NCBI GenBank assembly: GCA_903877095.1
Contig: CAIRCP010000051.1
Location: forward strand, 31,860 to 95,859
Direction: 5' to 3'
Length of the DNA stretch: 64,000 nt
DNA from: an uncultured Actinomycetes bacterium
GTDB lineage: Bacteria > Actinomycetota > Actinomycetes > Mycobacteriales > Mycobacteriaceae
Below are positions 36,493-44,378 of this stretch, piece after piece. The stretch's first letter is position 1. Each line of letters opens with the position of its first letter. A model generated the notes under the pieces. It worked only from the letters and a program-made list of their open reading frames with translations. It ran no database searches and was not told the origin of the DNA. Made by a program: the position numbers and the translations under genes.

Positions 36493-37110
36493 ATGGAATC
36501 GAAGTTCCACCGGTGGTGGCTTGGGTCCTGCGTCGCCGCATTGCTGCTGGCGTCCTGGGTGGGGGGGTTCAGCCTTTCGGTCACGTCCGTCTTCATCGTC
36601 ATCTATCTGACCGGGGTCACGTTGATCGGGCCGGACGACGCACCGGCTGAGCCGGTAGACGTGGTCGCCGCCGAGCCGGGCTGGCTGCCGGCGCAGGAGA
36701 TCGAGCCTGCCGCGGCCGGGGAACCCGAGGCCGAGCCTGCGGCGGCCGGGGAACCCGAGGCCCCGGGTGAACCGGAGATCGACGCCCCCGCCGAATCCGA
36801 GAGCGACACCGCGGCGATTCCGGCTGAGATCGCGTCTGAGGGCAATCCCGAGACGCAGACACCGCCCGAAGCCGAGGCCCCGGCCGGGCAGGACGCCGAG
36901 ACCCAGGCCGAGCCCGAAGCACAGGCCGGCGCCGGCGTGACGCCGGTCAGCGTGGCCGCGGCCCCCGCCGATACGACGTCGGACGACGACGATGACAACG
37001 GCGAGGACGAGAACGACGACGACGAGAACGACGAGGACGAGGCGCTGCCGTATCCGGATGACTTCGAGCACGAGACGGCCGCCGAGGTCACGCAGAGTTC
37101 ACCGGCGTGA
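36493..37110 (+). CDS. Small membrane protein with a long acidic tail
   Basis: The 205-residue protein has two hydrophobic N-terminal segments (about 9-27 and 29-47: WWLGSCVAALLLASWVGGF, LSVTSVFIVIYLTGVTLIG). The rest is a disordered tail of about 155 residues rich in Glu, Ala and Pro, with the short repeat EPAAAGEPEA twice and an Asp/Glu block (DDDDDNGEDENDDDENDEDE). I know no function. It begins nine bases after the FHA-ABC stop and may belong to that operon; its stop overlaps the next start (GTGA). Confidence 0.78.
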   Translation: MESKFHRWWLGSCVAALLLASWVGGFSLSVTSVFIVIYLTGVTLIGPDDAPAEPVDVVAAEPGWLPAQEIEPAAAGEPEAEPAAAGEPEAPGEPEIDAPAESESDTAAIPAEIASEGNPETQTPPEAEAPAGQDAETQAEPEAQAGAGVTPVSVAAAPADTTSDDDDDNGEDENDDDENDEDEALPYPDDFEHETAAEVTQSSPA

Positions 37111-37496
37111 GCCCGAGCGCGCGCTTTAGGGCGTTGAGTTCACCGACTCTCGCCGAACTAAGGCTCGGACCTGTGAGCCAGGACGAACTCAGCGACATCC
37201 GTCGGAGGCTTCGTGCGACCGAGCAGGATGCCGCCGCGGCACGGGTCCTCGCCGGCGCCGCCGACCGCGATGTTTCGGAGATCCGAGCCGAGATCCGCGA
37301 CTTCCGCCAAGCGACGACCGGCAGTTTGAACGCGTTACGCGAGGACTTCGTCGATCTCCGACAGGACCTGAGCGATCTCCGGGATGACGTTGGCCGCGGC
37401 TTTGTCGAGATGCGGGGCAAGTTGGACGCGACCACTGCCGGCCAGCAGCGGATCGCCGAACTCATCGAGTCGCTGATCGATCAGCAGGACCGCTAG
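37107..37496 (+). CDS. Small coiled-coil protein
   Basis: The 129-residue protein is almost wholly helical with heptad-like spacing (DELSDIRRRLRATEQDAAAARVLAGAADRDVSEIRAEIRDF; LREDFVDLRQDLSDLRDDVG), so a coiled coil is likely. There is no signal or membrane segment. The GTG at 37107 overlaps the stop of the acidic membrane protein gene; an internal GTG at 37173 (VSQDELSDIRR) would give a 107-residue version starting at the coiled coil. I do not recognise it. The coupling suggests a partner of the acidic protein. Confidence 0.72.
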   Translation: MSPSARFRALSSPTLAELRLGPVSQDELSDIRRRLRATEQDAAAARVLAGAADRDVSEIRAEIRDFRQATTGSLNALREDFVDLRQDLSDLRDDVGRGFVEMRGKLDATTAGQQRIAELIESLIDQQDR

Positions 37497-37505
37497 ACCG
37501 GGGCC

Positions 37506-37970
37506 GTGTTTCGGATTCTGTTCTACTCGCCGCGCATCGCGCCGAACACCGGCAATGCGATCCGGATGGTGGCGGCGACCGGATGTGAACTGCACCTGGT
37601 CGAGCCGCTGGGCTTCGACCTGTCCGAACCGAAATTGCGTCGCGCCGGACTGGACTACCACGACCTGGCGTCGGTCACCGTGCACCGCAGCCTAGATGAC
37701 GCCTGGACGGCACTCGACGGTGCGAGGGTGTTCGCCTTCACCGCGCACGCGAGGCGATCGTTCGCCGAAATCCGTTATGCGCCAGGGGATGTGTTGCTCT
37801 TCGGGCCCGAACCCACCGGCCTCGACCCGGCCACGCTGGCCGATCCGCACATCACCGCCGAAGTCCGCATCCCGATGCTGGCCGGCCGGCGGTCACTGAA
37901 CCTGTCCAACGCCGCCGCCGTCGCCGCCTATGAAGCCTGGCGGCAGCACGGCTTCAGCGGCGCGGTGTGA
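37506..37970 (+). CDS. trmL: tRNA 2'-O-methyltransferase TrmL-like (SPOUT family)
   Basis: TrmL methylates the 2'-OH of the wobble nucleotide 34 in tRNA-Leu isoacceptors in other bacteria. The 154-residue single-domain SPOUT protein has FYSPRIAPNTGNAIRMVAATGCELHLVEPLGF, LLFGPEPTGLD, and RIPMLAGRRSLNLSNAAAVAAYEAWRQ, the knotted SAM-binding site. The start is GTG 37506. M. tuberculosis Rv3366 (spoU) is the equivalent. It is followed by a triple repeat and the convergent nitroreductase gene. Confidence 0.9.
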   Translation: MFRILFYSPRIAPNTGNAIRMVAATGCELHLVEPLGFDLSEPKLRRAGLDYHDLASVTVHRSLDDAWTALDGARVFAFTAHARRSFAEIRYAPGDVLLFGPEPTGLDPATLADPHITAEVRIPMLAGRRSLNLSNAAAVAAYEAWRQHGFSGAV

Positions 37971-37974
37971 CCCG

Positions 37975-38073
37975 GAGCGCAGCGACCCGGGATTTGGAAC
38001 CGGAGGGCAGGAGCGCAGCGACCCGGGATTTGGAACCGGAGGGCAGGAGCGCAGCGACCCGGGATTTGGAACC
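37975..38073 (+). repeat. Tandem array of a 36-bp repeat (two full copies, one partial)
   Basis: Full units are 38002-38037 and 38038-38073; the first copy is exact only over its last 27 bases (37975-38001). The unit starts GGAGGGCAGG and contains GAGCGCAGCGACCCGGGA followed by TTTGGAACC. The array fills the whole gap between the convergent trmL and nitroreductase stops. Copies are directly adjacent with no spacers, so this is not CRISPR. Confidence 0.93.
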
Positions 38074-38075
38074 AG

Positions 38076-38717
38076 TTACCAAGTGTCCCAATGGGTCAGC
38101 TGCTCGGCGGGCAGGCGCTTGGCGAGTTTGAAATCGGTGCCCTTGGTGTAGGCGATCGGAAAGAGGCCGGCCTGGGTGTAGTCGTCGAACGGGACGCCGA
38201 GCAGATCAGCGGCCTGCCGCTCCCCGTCGCCCATCAGGTGCAGGGTGGTCCAGGCGGTACCCAGTCCGCGCTCGCGCAGTGCCAGCATGAAACTCCACAC
38301 CGCGGGCAGGATCGAACCCCAGTACGACGCCTGCACCCCGATCGGCGCGGTGGCCGGCCGGCCCTCCAGGATCGGAATCAACATCACCGGCGCGTGTTGC
38401 ATGTTCTCGTTGAGGTACTTCGCGGAGTTCATCACCGCATCGATCTGCTGATCGCGAATGTCCCCACGCTCCGGCTTGGGCATGTCCAGATAGGGCGTGG
38501 CGTTGGCCCGGTAGATCTCGGCCAGCGCCTCCTTCTTAGCCGGATCCTCGACGAACATCCACTGCCAGCCCTGCGCATTGGAGCCGGTCGGGGCCTGCAG
38601 GGCGATGTCGAGACACTCCATCAGCACCTCGCGGGGAACCGGCTTGTCGAAGTCGAGGCGCTTGCGTACCGAACGGGTGGTGGTCAGGACTTCGTCGGCG
38701 GTGAGGTTGAGTCTCAT
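38076..38717 (-). CDS. Nitroreductase-family oxidoreductase (Rv3368c-like)
   Basis: A FMN-dependent flavoprotein of the nitroreductase superfamily, which reduces nitro compounds, quinones or enones with NAD(P)H; the natural substrate is unknown. The 213-residue protein has TTRSVRKRLDFDKPVPREVLMECLDIALQAPTGSNAQGWQW (FMN-phosphate-binding Arg cluster and APTGSN) and a GLGTAWTTLHLMGD region. It matches Rv3368c closely. ATG 38717 (MRLNLTADEVL) is the conserved start. Its stop lies three bases from the repeat array. Confidence 0.9.
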   Translation of the reverse strand: MRLNLTADEVLTTTRSVRKRLDFDKPVPREVLMECLDIALQAPTGSNAQGWQWMFVEDPAKKEALAEIYRANATPYLDMPKPERGDIRDQQIDAVMNSAKYLNENMQHAPVMLIPILEGRPATAPIGVQASYWGSILPAVWSFMLALRERGLGTAWTTLHLMGDGERQAADLLGVPFDDYTQAGLFPIAYTKGTDFKLAKRLPAEQLTHWDTW

Positions 38718-38758
38718 GGCTGGGAGACTACGGCGAGTGTTCCCGCGGTGACCAGGGG

Positions 38759-38929
38759 TCAGCCCGCAGCACTCCACTGGACCGGTGGCGGCGGAGCCAG
38801 CCACCGGGTCCGACGGTCCACCTGGGTACAGATCACCCCGGCCAGATCTTTGGCCAGGTCGGGGTATCCGCGAGCGCGCAGGATCCCCTCGACGTAGCTG
38901 AGCATCTGGATCTCGGACTCAGTCATCAT
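38759..38929 (-). CDS. Small hypothetical protein
   Basis: A 56-residue reading frame, MMTESEIQMLSYVEGILRARGYPDLAKDLAGVICTQVDRRTRWLAPPPPVQW. The N-terminal half is predicted helical and the end is Pro-rich. I cannot assign it. ATG 38929, or the adjacent ATG at 38926, is preferred over an upstream TTG; only a weak GGGA site precedes it. It reads in the same direction as the nitroreductase gene, 42 bases downstream. The stretch 38981-39137 beyond it shows nothing I can support. Confidence 0.5.
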   Translation of the reverse strand: MMTESEIQMLSYVEGILRARGYPDLAKDLAGVICTQVDRRTRWLAPPPPVQWSAAG

Positions 38930-39137
38930 CGGACAATCCCCCAGACGGTTGCTGGCGCGGCGCAAATGCGTGTCGGTCAATGTATCCAGTATTCAGTACC
39001 GCCGGTAGCGCCTGAAGGTTCCGACTTCCTACACCCTCGATAATCACCAGTTCAGCGGCGAAAAACTTGGCTTCGCATCAGCTTCTCCTCAGTGAATGCT
39101 TACATCGGGCGCACATGTTTGCCGATCTGGAAATCAG

Positions 39138-42100
39138 CTAACGGAAATCCCGGGAGCGTGACGGCACCGTCATCGTCAGCCGTTGCATCCGCTCGGCCAC
39201 CACCGTCACCGCCCCGCTGGCGTTCTGCACCTGGCCGCGAATCAGCAACGCCGGTGCGGTCTGGGCGAGTCGGCGGTGCCGTGCCCACATCCCCGGCGTG
39301 CACAGCACGTTGACCATGCCGGTCTCGTCTTCGATGTTCACGAACGTCACCCCGCGGGCCGTCGCCGGACGCTGCCGGTGGGTCACCGCACCGGCAATCA
39401 GAACCCGGGTGCCATCGGGCACCGAGATCAGCCGCTCGGCCGCCAGGACGCCCATTTCGTCAAGATGCGACCGCAGGAACTGGGTCGGGAAGCTGTCCGG
39501 CGAGACACCGGTGGCCCAGACGTCGGCCGCGGCCAATTCCACCTCGCTCATCCCGGGCAGGGCCGGGACGGTCGACGACGACCCCACCCCGGGCAGCCGG
39601 TCCGGCCGCTCGGCGGCGGCCGCACCAGCCGCCCACAACGCCTCCCGCCGGGTGACGCCGAAGCAGCCCAGCGCCCCGGCGGTGGCCAGCGATTCGGTCT
39701 GGGGCACCGACAACTGGACCCGGCCGGTGAGGTCCAGCAGCGAGCCATACAGCCCGGCCGACTGCCGCTCGTCGACGATGCGCCGGGCCGGATCGGCGCC
39801 GATGCACCGCACCGCACCCAGCCCCAGCCGGACGTCCAGGCCGTGGTTCTCGAGTGTGGCGTGGGCCAGGCTGGCGTTGACGTCGGGACCGTGCACGGCC
39901 ACCCCGTGCCGGCGGGCATCGGCCACCAGCGACTGCGGCGAATAGAAGCCCATCGGCTGGGCACGCAGCAGGGCCGCGCAGAACGCCGCCGGGTGGTGCA
40001 GCTTGAACCACGAGGAGTAGAACACCAGCGAGGCGAAGGACAGCGAATGACTCTCCGGGAAGCCGAAATTCGCGAACGCCTCCAGCTTCTCGTAGATCCG
40101 GTCGGCCACCTCCCCGGTGATGCCGTGCAGCTGTGCCATCCCGGAATAGAAGCGCTCACGCAGCCGCCGCATCTTCTCGGTCGACCTTTTGGCGCCCATG
40201 GCACGGCGGAGTTGGTCGGCCTCCGCCGGCGAGAACCCGGCGCAGTCCACCGCCAGTTGCATGAGCTGTTCCTGGAACAGCGGCACTCCCAGCGTCTTTC
40301 GCAGCGCCGGCTCCATCGACGGATGGTCGTAGATCACCGGCTCCAGGCCGTTGCGCCGCTTGATGTAAGGATGCACCGAGCCGCCCTGGATCGGCCCGGG
40401 ACGGATCAGCGCGACCTCGACCACCAGGTCGTAGAACGTCCGGGGCTTCAGCCGCGGCAGCGTGGCCATCTGCGCGCGGGATTCCACCTGGAAGACACCG
40501 ACGGAGTCGGCGCGCTGCAGCATCTCGTACACCGCCGCTTCGGACAGGTCGAGCTTGGCCAGGTCGACCTCGATGCCCTTGTGCTCGGCCACCAGGTCGA
40601 TGGCGTAGTGCAGCGCCGACAGCATGCCCAGACCCAGCAGGTCGAACTTCACCAAACCGATTGCGGCACAGTCGTCTTTGTCCCACTGCAACACACTGCG
40701 GCCGGGCATCCGGGCCCACTCCACCGGGCAGACGTCGGCGATCGGTCGGTCGCAGATCACCATCCCGCCGGAGTGGATGCCCATGTGCCGGGGAAGATCC
40801 TTGATCTGCACCGCCAGATCCACCACCTGTTCGGGGATACCGTCCAGATCGGTCGCGACATCTGACCGCAGCGAACCCCAGCGGCTCACCTGCTTGCTCC
40901 AGGCGTCCTGCTGGCCCTGGGAGAACCCCAGCGCCCGGGCCATGTCGCGGACCGCGCTGCGGCCGCGGTAGGTGATCACGTTGGCGACCTGCGCGGCGTA
41001 CTGACGCCCGTAGCGTTCGTAGACGTACTGGATGGCCTGCTCACGCAGATCGGACTCGATGTCGATGTCGATGTCCGGTGGGCCGTCGCGGGCCGGGGAT
41101 AAAAACCGTTCGAAGAGAAGCTCATTGGCCACCGGATCCACGGCCGTCACGCCCAGGGCGTAACAGACCGCGGAGTTGGCCGCCGAGCCCCGGCCCTGGC
41201 AGAGGATGTTGTTGTTCCGGCAGAACTGGGTGATGTCGTGCACCACCAGGAAATAGCCCGGGAAGTTCAGCTGATCGATGATGGCCAGCTCGTGCTCGAT
41301 CTGGGTGTAGGCCCGCGCGGCGCCGGCCCGTGGACCATAGCGCCGGGCGGCGCCGGCCATCGTCAGCTCCCGCAGCCAGCTCACCTCGGTATGCCCGTCG
41401 GGGACGTCGAAAGGCGGCAGTTGCGGTGCGATCAAAGCCAATTCGAATGCGCACTGCTCCCCCAGTTCGGCGGCCGCTGTGACGGCCTGCGGGTGCTGGG
41501 CGAACAGCCGGCGCATCTCCTCACCCGAGCGAAGGTGCGCCGCGCCCTGCGGGGCCAGCCAACCGGCCGCGGAGTCCAGGGAGTTGCGGGACCGGATCGC
41601 CGCCATGGCCGCCGCCAGCCGGGCCCGGCTCGGCCCGGCGATGTGCGCGGCGGTGGTCGCGACCACCCCGACACCGAACCGCATTGCCAGAGCCGCCAAC
41701 TCGGCATTGCGTTCATCGTCGACGGGATGCCCGTGGTGGGTCAGTTCGATGCTGACCCGCTCGCGCCCGAAACGGTCCACCAGATCAGCCAGCGCCTGGG
41801 CCGCCGCCTGCGGACCACCACTCGACAGCGCTTGGCGGACATGGCCTTTGCGGCATCCGGTCAGGATGTGCCAGTGACCGCCGGCGGCCTCGGTCAGGGC
41901 GTCGTAGTCGTAGCGCGGCTTGCCCTTCTCGCCGCCGGCCAGATGCGCGGCGGCCAGTTGGCGGGAAAGCCGCCGGTACCCCTCCGGCCCGCGGGCCAGC
42001 ACCAGCAGGTGCGGCCCCGGCGGGTCGGGAACGTCGGTTCGGGCGGTGTTGGACAGCGACAACTCCGCGCCGAACACCGTCGGCATGGACAGTTCCCGCG

Positions 42101-42455
42101 CCGCCTCGGCGAAACGCACCACCCCGTACAGACCGTCGTGGTCGGTGATCGCCATCGCGCGCAGGCCCAGCCGGGCGGCCTCCTCGACGAGTTCCTCGGG
42201 GGTGCTGGCGCCGTCGAGGAAGCTGAACGCCGAGTGGGCGTGCAACTCGGCGTAGGGCGTCGCGGCTGTCCGGCGCGGGAAGTCGTCGTCGGGCGCCAGG
42301 TAGGCGGACCGCTTGCGGGACCAGGCCGGGCTGTCACTGCCGTCGGCCGCCGGCTCGGCGAGGCCCTGACGTCGGCCGGGAGGCTCCGAAGGCGGCCGGC
42401 TGTTGAGCACCCGCTCCATCTCCGACCAAGTCGGCGGTCCTTCGTTCCAGCCCAC
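39138..42455 (-). CDS. dnaE2: Error-prone DNA polymerase DnaE2
   Basis: DnaE2 is the SOS-induced C-family polymerase that performs damage-tolerant mutagenic synthesis with ImuA' and ImuB. The roughly 1105-residue protein has an N-terminal PHP domain (YAELHAHSAFSFLDGAST), the polymerase core with RGSAANSAVCY and catalytic PDIDIDIESD, LPRHMGIHSGGMVI, and a C-terminal OB-fold (VTFVNIEDETGMVNVL). GTG 42455 (VGWNEGPPTWSEMERVL) aligns with the M. tuberculosis start. It lies seven bases after a TAAACT -10, so the mRNA may be leaderless. ATG 42476 is in frame but lies inside the LexA box. Confidence 0.95.
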   Translation of the reverse strand: MGWNEGPPTWSEMERVLNSRPPSEPPGRRQGLAEPAADGSDSPAWSRKRSAYLAPDDDFPRRTAATPYAELHAHSAFSFLDGASTPEELVEEAARLGLRAMAITDHDGLYGVVRFAEAARELSMPTVFGAELSLSNTARTDVPDPPGPHLLVLARGPEGYRRLSRQLAAAHLAGGEKGKPRYDYDALTEAAGGHWHILTGCRKGHVRQALSSGGPQAAAQALADLVDRFGRERVSIELTHHGHPVDDERNAELAALAMRFGVGVVATTAAHIAGPSRARLAAAMAAIRSRNSLDSAAGWLAPQGAAHLRSGEEMRRLFAQHPQAVTAAAELGEQCAFELALIAPQLPPFDVPDGHTEVSWLRELTMAGAARRYGPRAGAARAYTQIEHELAIIDQLNFPGYFLVVHDITQFCRNNNILCQGRGSAANSAVCYALGVTAVDPVANELLFERFLSPARDGPPDIDIDIESDLREQAIQYVYERYGRQYAAQVANVITYRGRSAVRDMARALGFSQGQQDAWSKQVSRWGSLRSDVATDLDGIPEQVVDLAVQIKDLPRHMGIHSGGMVICDRPIADVCPVEWARMPGRSVLQWDKDDCAAIGLVKFDLLGLGMLSALHYAIDLVAEHKGIEVDLAKLDLSEAAVYEMLQRADSVGVFQVESRAQMATLPRLKPRTFYDLVVEVALIRPGPIQGGSVHPYIKRRNGLEPVIYDHPSMEPALRKTLGVPLFQEQLMQLAVDCAGFSPAEADQLRRAMGAKRSTEKMRRLRERFYSGMAQLHGITGEVADRIYEKLEAFANFGFPESHSLSFASLVFYSSWFKLHHPAAFCAALLRAQPMGFYSPQSLVADARRHGVAVHGPDVNASLAHATLENHGLDVRLGLGAVRCIGADPARRIVDERQSAGLYGSLLDLTGRVQLSVPQTESLATAGALGCFGVTRREALWAAGAAAAERPDRLPGVGSSSTVPALPGMSEVELAAADVWATGVSPDSFPTQFLRSHLDEMGVLAAERLISVPDGTRVLIAGAVTHRQRPATARGVTFVNIEDETGMVNVLCTPGMWARHRRLAQTAPALLIRGQVQNASGAVTVVAERMQRLTMTVPSRSRDFR

Positions 42456-42462
42456 CCGAGGC

Positions 42463-42468
42463 AGTTTA
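42463..42468 (-). promoter_or_regulatory. Candidate -10 element of dnaE2
   Basis: On the minus strand TAAACT fits TANNNT. It lies directly downstream of the LexA box and seven bases before the GTG at 42455. A transcript starting at or next to that GTG would be leaderless, common in mycobacteria. Confidence 0.5.
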
Positions 42469-42484
42469 TCGAACATACGTTCTA
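42469..42484. promoter_or_regulatory. LexA (SOS) box between dnaE2 and a divergent small gene
   Basis: TCGAACATACGTTCTA matches the mycobacterial SOS box TCGAAC-N4-GTTCGA with one mismatch. It overlaps the ATG at 42476 and abuts the -10 of dnaE2. On the other strand it ends immediately before the ATG at 42485, so LexA could control both directions. Confidence 0.88.
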
Positions 42485-42712
42485 ATGACTAGTGGAGTCG
42501 GCGATGCGGCCGAGGGCGGCAAGGCGCTGGCCTACCAGGCCCGGGTCGGCAGCAAGCTGGACTGGCTGGACTGGTACGTGCTGCCCTGGGGCCGGCAGGA
42601 GAAATGCCAGGACTCCCCGGCCGACTGGCCGCAGCGACCCACCTTCACCGGCTGGGCGGGCGCGGAGGAAATTGCGCGGCATTACGGCGAGGGTTCTAGG
42701 CTCGACGAGTGA
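42485..42712 (+). CDS. Small Trp-rich hypothetical protein divergent from dnaE2
   Basis: A 75-residue protein beginning MTSGVGDAAEGGKALAYQAR, with a Trp-rich centre (KLDWLDWYVLPWGRQEK) and a hydrophilic end. I do not recognise it. The ATG directly follows the LexA box, without a normal ribosome-binding site. The TGA overlaps the GTG start of the VIT-family gene (GTGA), which supports real translation and an operon. It could therefore be SOS-induced; that is inference. Confidence 0.6.
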   Translation: MTSGVGDAAEGGKALAYQARVGSKLDWLDWYVLPWGRQEKCQDSPADWPQRPTFTGWAGAEEIARHYGEGSRLDE

Positions 42713-43422
42713 CTGCCGAAACTCATCCCGCCGAGCCGCACGTCGGCGCGATCAACACCAAGCTGAACTGGCTGCGCGCCGGAGTGCTCGGCGCCAACGA
42801 CGGCATCGTGTCAACGGCCGGCATCGTGGTGGGCGTGGCCGCCGCCACGATCGAACGCGGACCGATCTTCACCGCCGGCCTGGCCGGTCTGGCCGCCGGC
42901 GCGCTGTCGATGGCGGTTGGCGAGTACGTCTCGGTGAGCACCCAGCGCGACACCGAGATGGCACTGCTGGCCAAGGAACGCCGGGAACTCACAGAGCAGC
43001 CCGACGAGGAATTCGCCGAATTGGTCGGCCTCTACCGCGCCAAGGGGCTGTCCCCGGAGACCGCACAAACGGTCGCCCAAGAACTGACCGACCACGACGC
43101 CTTCGCCGCGCACATCGACATCGAACTGGGCATCGACCCCGACGAACTGACCAACCCGTGGCATGCCGCGTTCTCGTCGATGATTGCGTTCACCGTAGGC
43201 GCGCTGCTGCCGCTGCTGACCATCCTGTTGCTTCCGCCGTCGACCCGAATCCCGGTGACCTTCTTCGCGGTGCTCATCGCGCTGGCGATCACCGGCTTGG
43301 TCAGCGCCCGCCTGGGCGGGGCCGACCCGAAGCGGGCCGTCGGCAGGGTGGTCGTCGGAGGGGCGATCGCGATGGCCATCACCTATCTGATCGGTTACCT
43401 GTTCGGCGGCGTGGTCGCCTGA
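42709..43422 (+). CDS. VIT1/CCC1-family (DUF125) metal-ion transporter
   Basis: The 237-residue membrane protein belongs to the vacuolar iron/manganese transporter-like family, which exports or sequesters Fe2+ or Mn2+ by proton exchange. NWLRAGVLGANDGIVSTAGIVVGVAAA and GLAAGALSMAVGEYVSVSTQRDTE are the two signature helices. A hydrophilic helical domain (about 85-140) with many Glu carries likely metal ligands. Three further membrane helices end with AITYLIGYLFGG. The GTG start overlaps the preceding small gene. Location downstream of a LexA box would link metal handling to DNA damage, but this is untested. Confidence 0.9.
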   Translation: MTAETHPAEPHVGAINTKLNWLRAGVLGANDGIVSTAGIVVGVAAATIERGPIFTAGLAGLAAGALSMAVGEYVSVSTQRDTEMALLAKERRELTEQPDEEFAELVGLYRAKGLSPETAQTVAQELTDHDAFAAHIDIELGIDPDELTNPWHAAFSSMIAFTVGALLPLLTILLLPPSTRIPVTFFAVLIALAITGLVSARLGGADPKRAVGRVVVGGAIAMAITYLIGYLFGGVVA

Positions 43423-43423
43423 G

Positions 43424-44293
43424 TCACTCGACGTATTCGGCGACCCCGTCGTCGAGTACGACGCGGGTGTTCGAGCCGTCCGGGCCGCTGGCTTCGGTGC
43501 GGTAGACCGCCCGGCCGGCGGCGGTCCGCCAGATGGATGTCGTCAACGTCTCCCCCGGGAAGACGGGTGAGGAGAACCGGGCCCCGATCGCCGTCAGCTT
43601 CGCGGCGTCCCCACCGGCCAATTCGGCCAGCAGGGCCCGTCCGGCGAACCCATAGGTGCACAACCCGTGCAGGATCGGCTTCGGGAAGCCCGCCAGCGTG
43701 CTCGCGAACCAGGGATCGCTGTGCAGTGGGTTGCGGTCACCGGAGAGCCGGTAGATGAGTGCCTGGTCCTCGCGGGTCGGCAGCGCGATGCGCGCGTCGG
43801 GCTCGCTGTCGGGGAATTGCGGGGGCTCCGGACGCTGGCCCGGCTGTCCGCCGAACCCGCCGTCACCGCGGATCACCAGGGTGGTCAGCGTCTCGGCGAT
43901 CGGCTGGCCGGTGGCGGGATCGCTGCCGCGGGCACGCAGCACGATGATGGCGTTCTTACCCTCGCCCTTGTCCTGGATGTCGGCCACTTCGGCGACCACC
44001 GACAGCGCACCCGACGGCGGCAGCGGGGCGAGCAGCCGGATCTCCTGCGAGCCGTGCAGGAGCTTGCCCCAGTTGAAGGTCCCGACCAGCGGAGCCGCCC
44101 CGAACCCCATGCAACAGATCACCGCGAACGTCGGCAGCACCTGCTGCGGGATGTCGTGGCTGTTCTCGGTGGTGAAGGCCAGATCGTCGACGCCGGCACC
44201 CACCCCGAGCGCGTAGAGCAGGGTGTCCCGTTCGGTCCACTCATAGAGCTTGGGCTCGGCCACCTTGCCGATCGCCGAGGGGTCGATTGCCAT
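43424..44293 (-). CDS. htdY: (R)-specific 3-hydroxyacyl-thioester dehydratase HtdY-like (double hot-dog)
   Basis: This enzyme hydrates/dehydrates trans-2-enoyl-CoA or (3R)-hydroxyacyl-CoA in fatty acid or sterol side-chain metabolism. The 289-residue protein has two hot-dog halves. The C-terminal half carries the hydratase-2 motif YRLSGDRNPLHSDPWFA with catalytic Asp and His, followed by FPKPILHGLCTYGFAGRAL. It matches Rv3389c. It starts at ATG 44293 after an AGGAG site. Its stop lies two bases from the stop of the convergent VIT gene, and lpqD diverges from its start, as in M. tuberculosis. Confidence 0.92.
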   Translation of the reverse strand: MAIDPSAIGKVAEPKLYEWTERDTLLYALGVGAGVDDLAFTTENSHDIPQQVLPTFAVICCMGFGAAPLVGTFNWGKLLHGSQEIRLLAPLPPSGALSVVAEVADIQDKGEGKNAIIVLRARGSDPATGQPIAETLTTLVIRGDGGFGGQPGQRPEPPQFPDSEPDARIALPTREDQALIYRLSGDRNPLHSDPWFASTLAGFPKPILHGLCTYGFAGRALLAELAGGDAAKLTAIGARFSSPVFPGETLTTSIWRTAAGRAVYRTEASGPDGSNTRVVLDDGVAEYVE

Positions 44294-44378
44294 TGCCGCT
44301 CCTGTCTGCCGGGAATCTCGATGGTTGCACTGGCCGAATTCTCTCCCGCCGAAGCGATCGAGGGGGCAGGCTGTCGGT

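Noticed and set aside
37975..38073. 36-bp repeats as a CRISPR array
   Set aside because: Units are directly adjacent with no spacers, and no cas gene is nearby.
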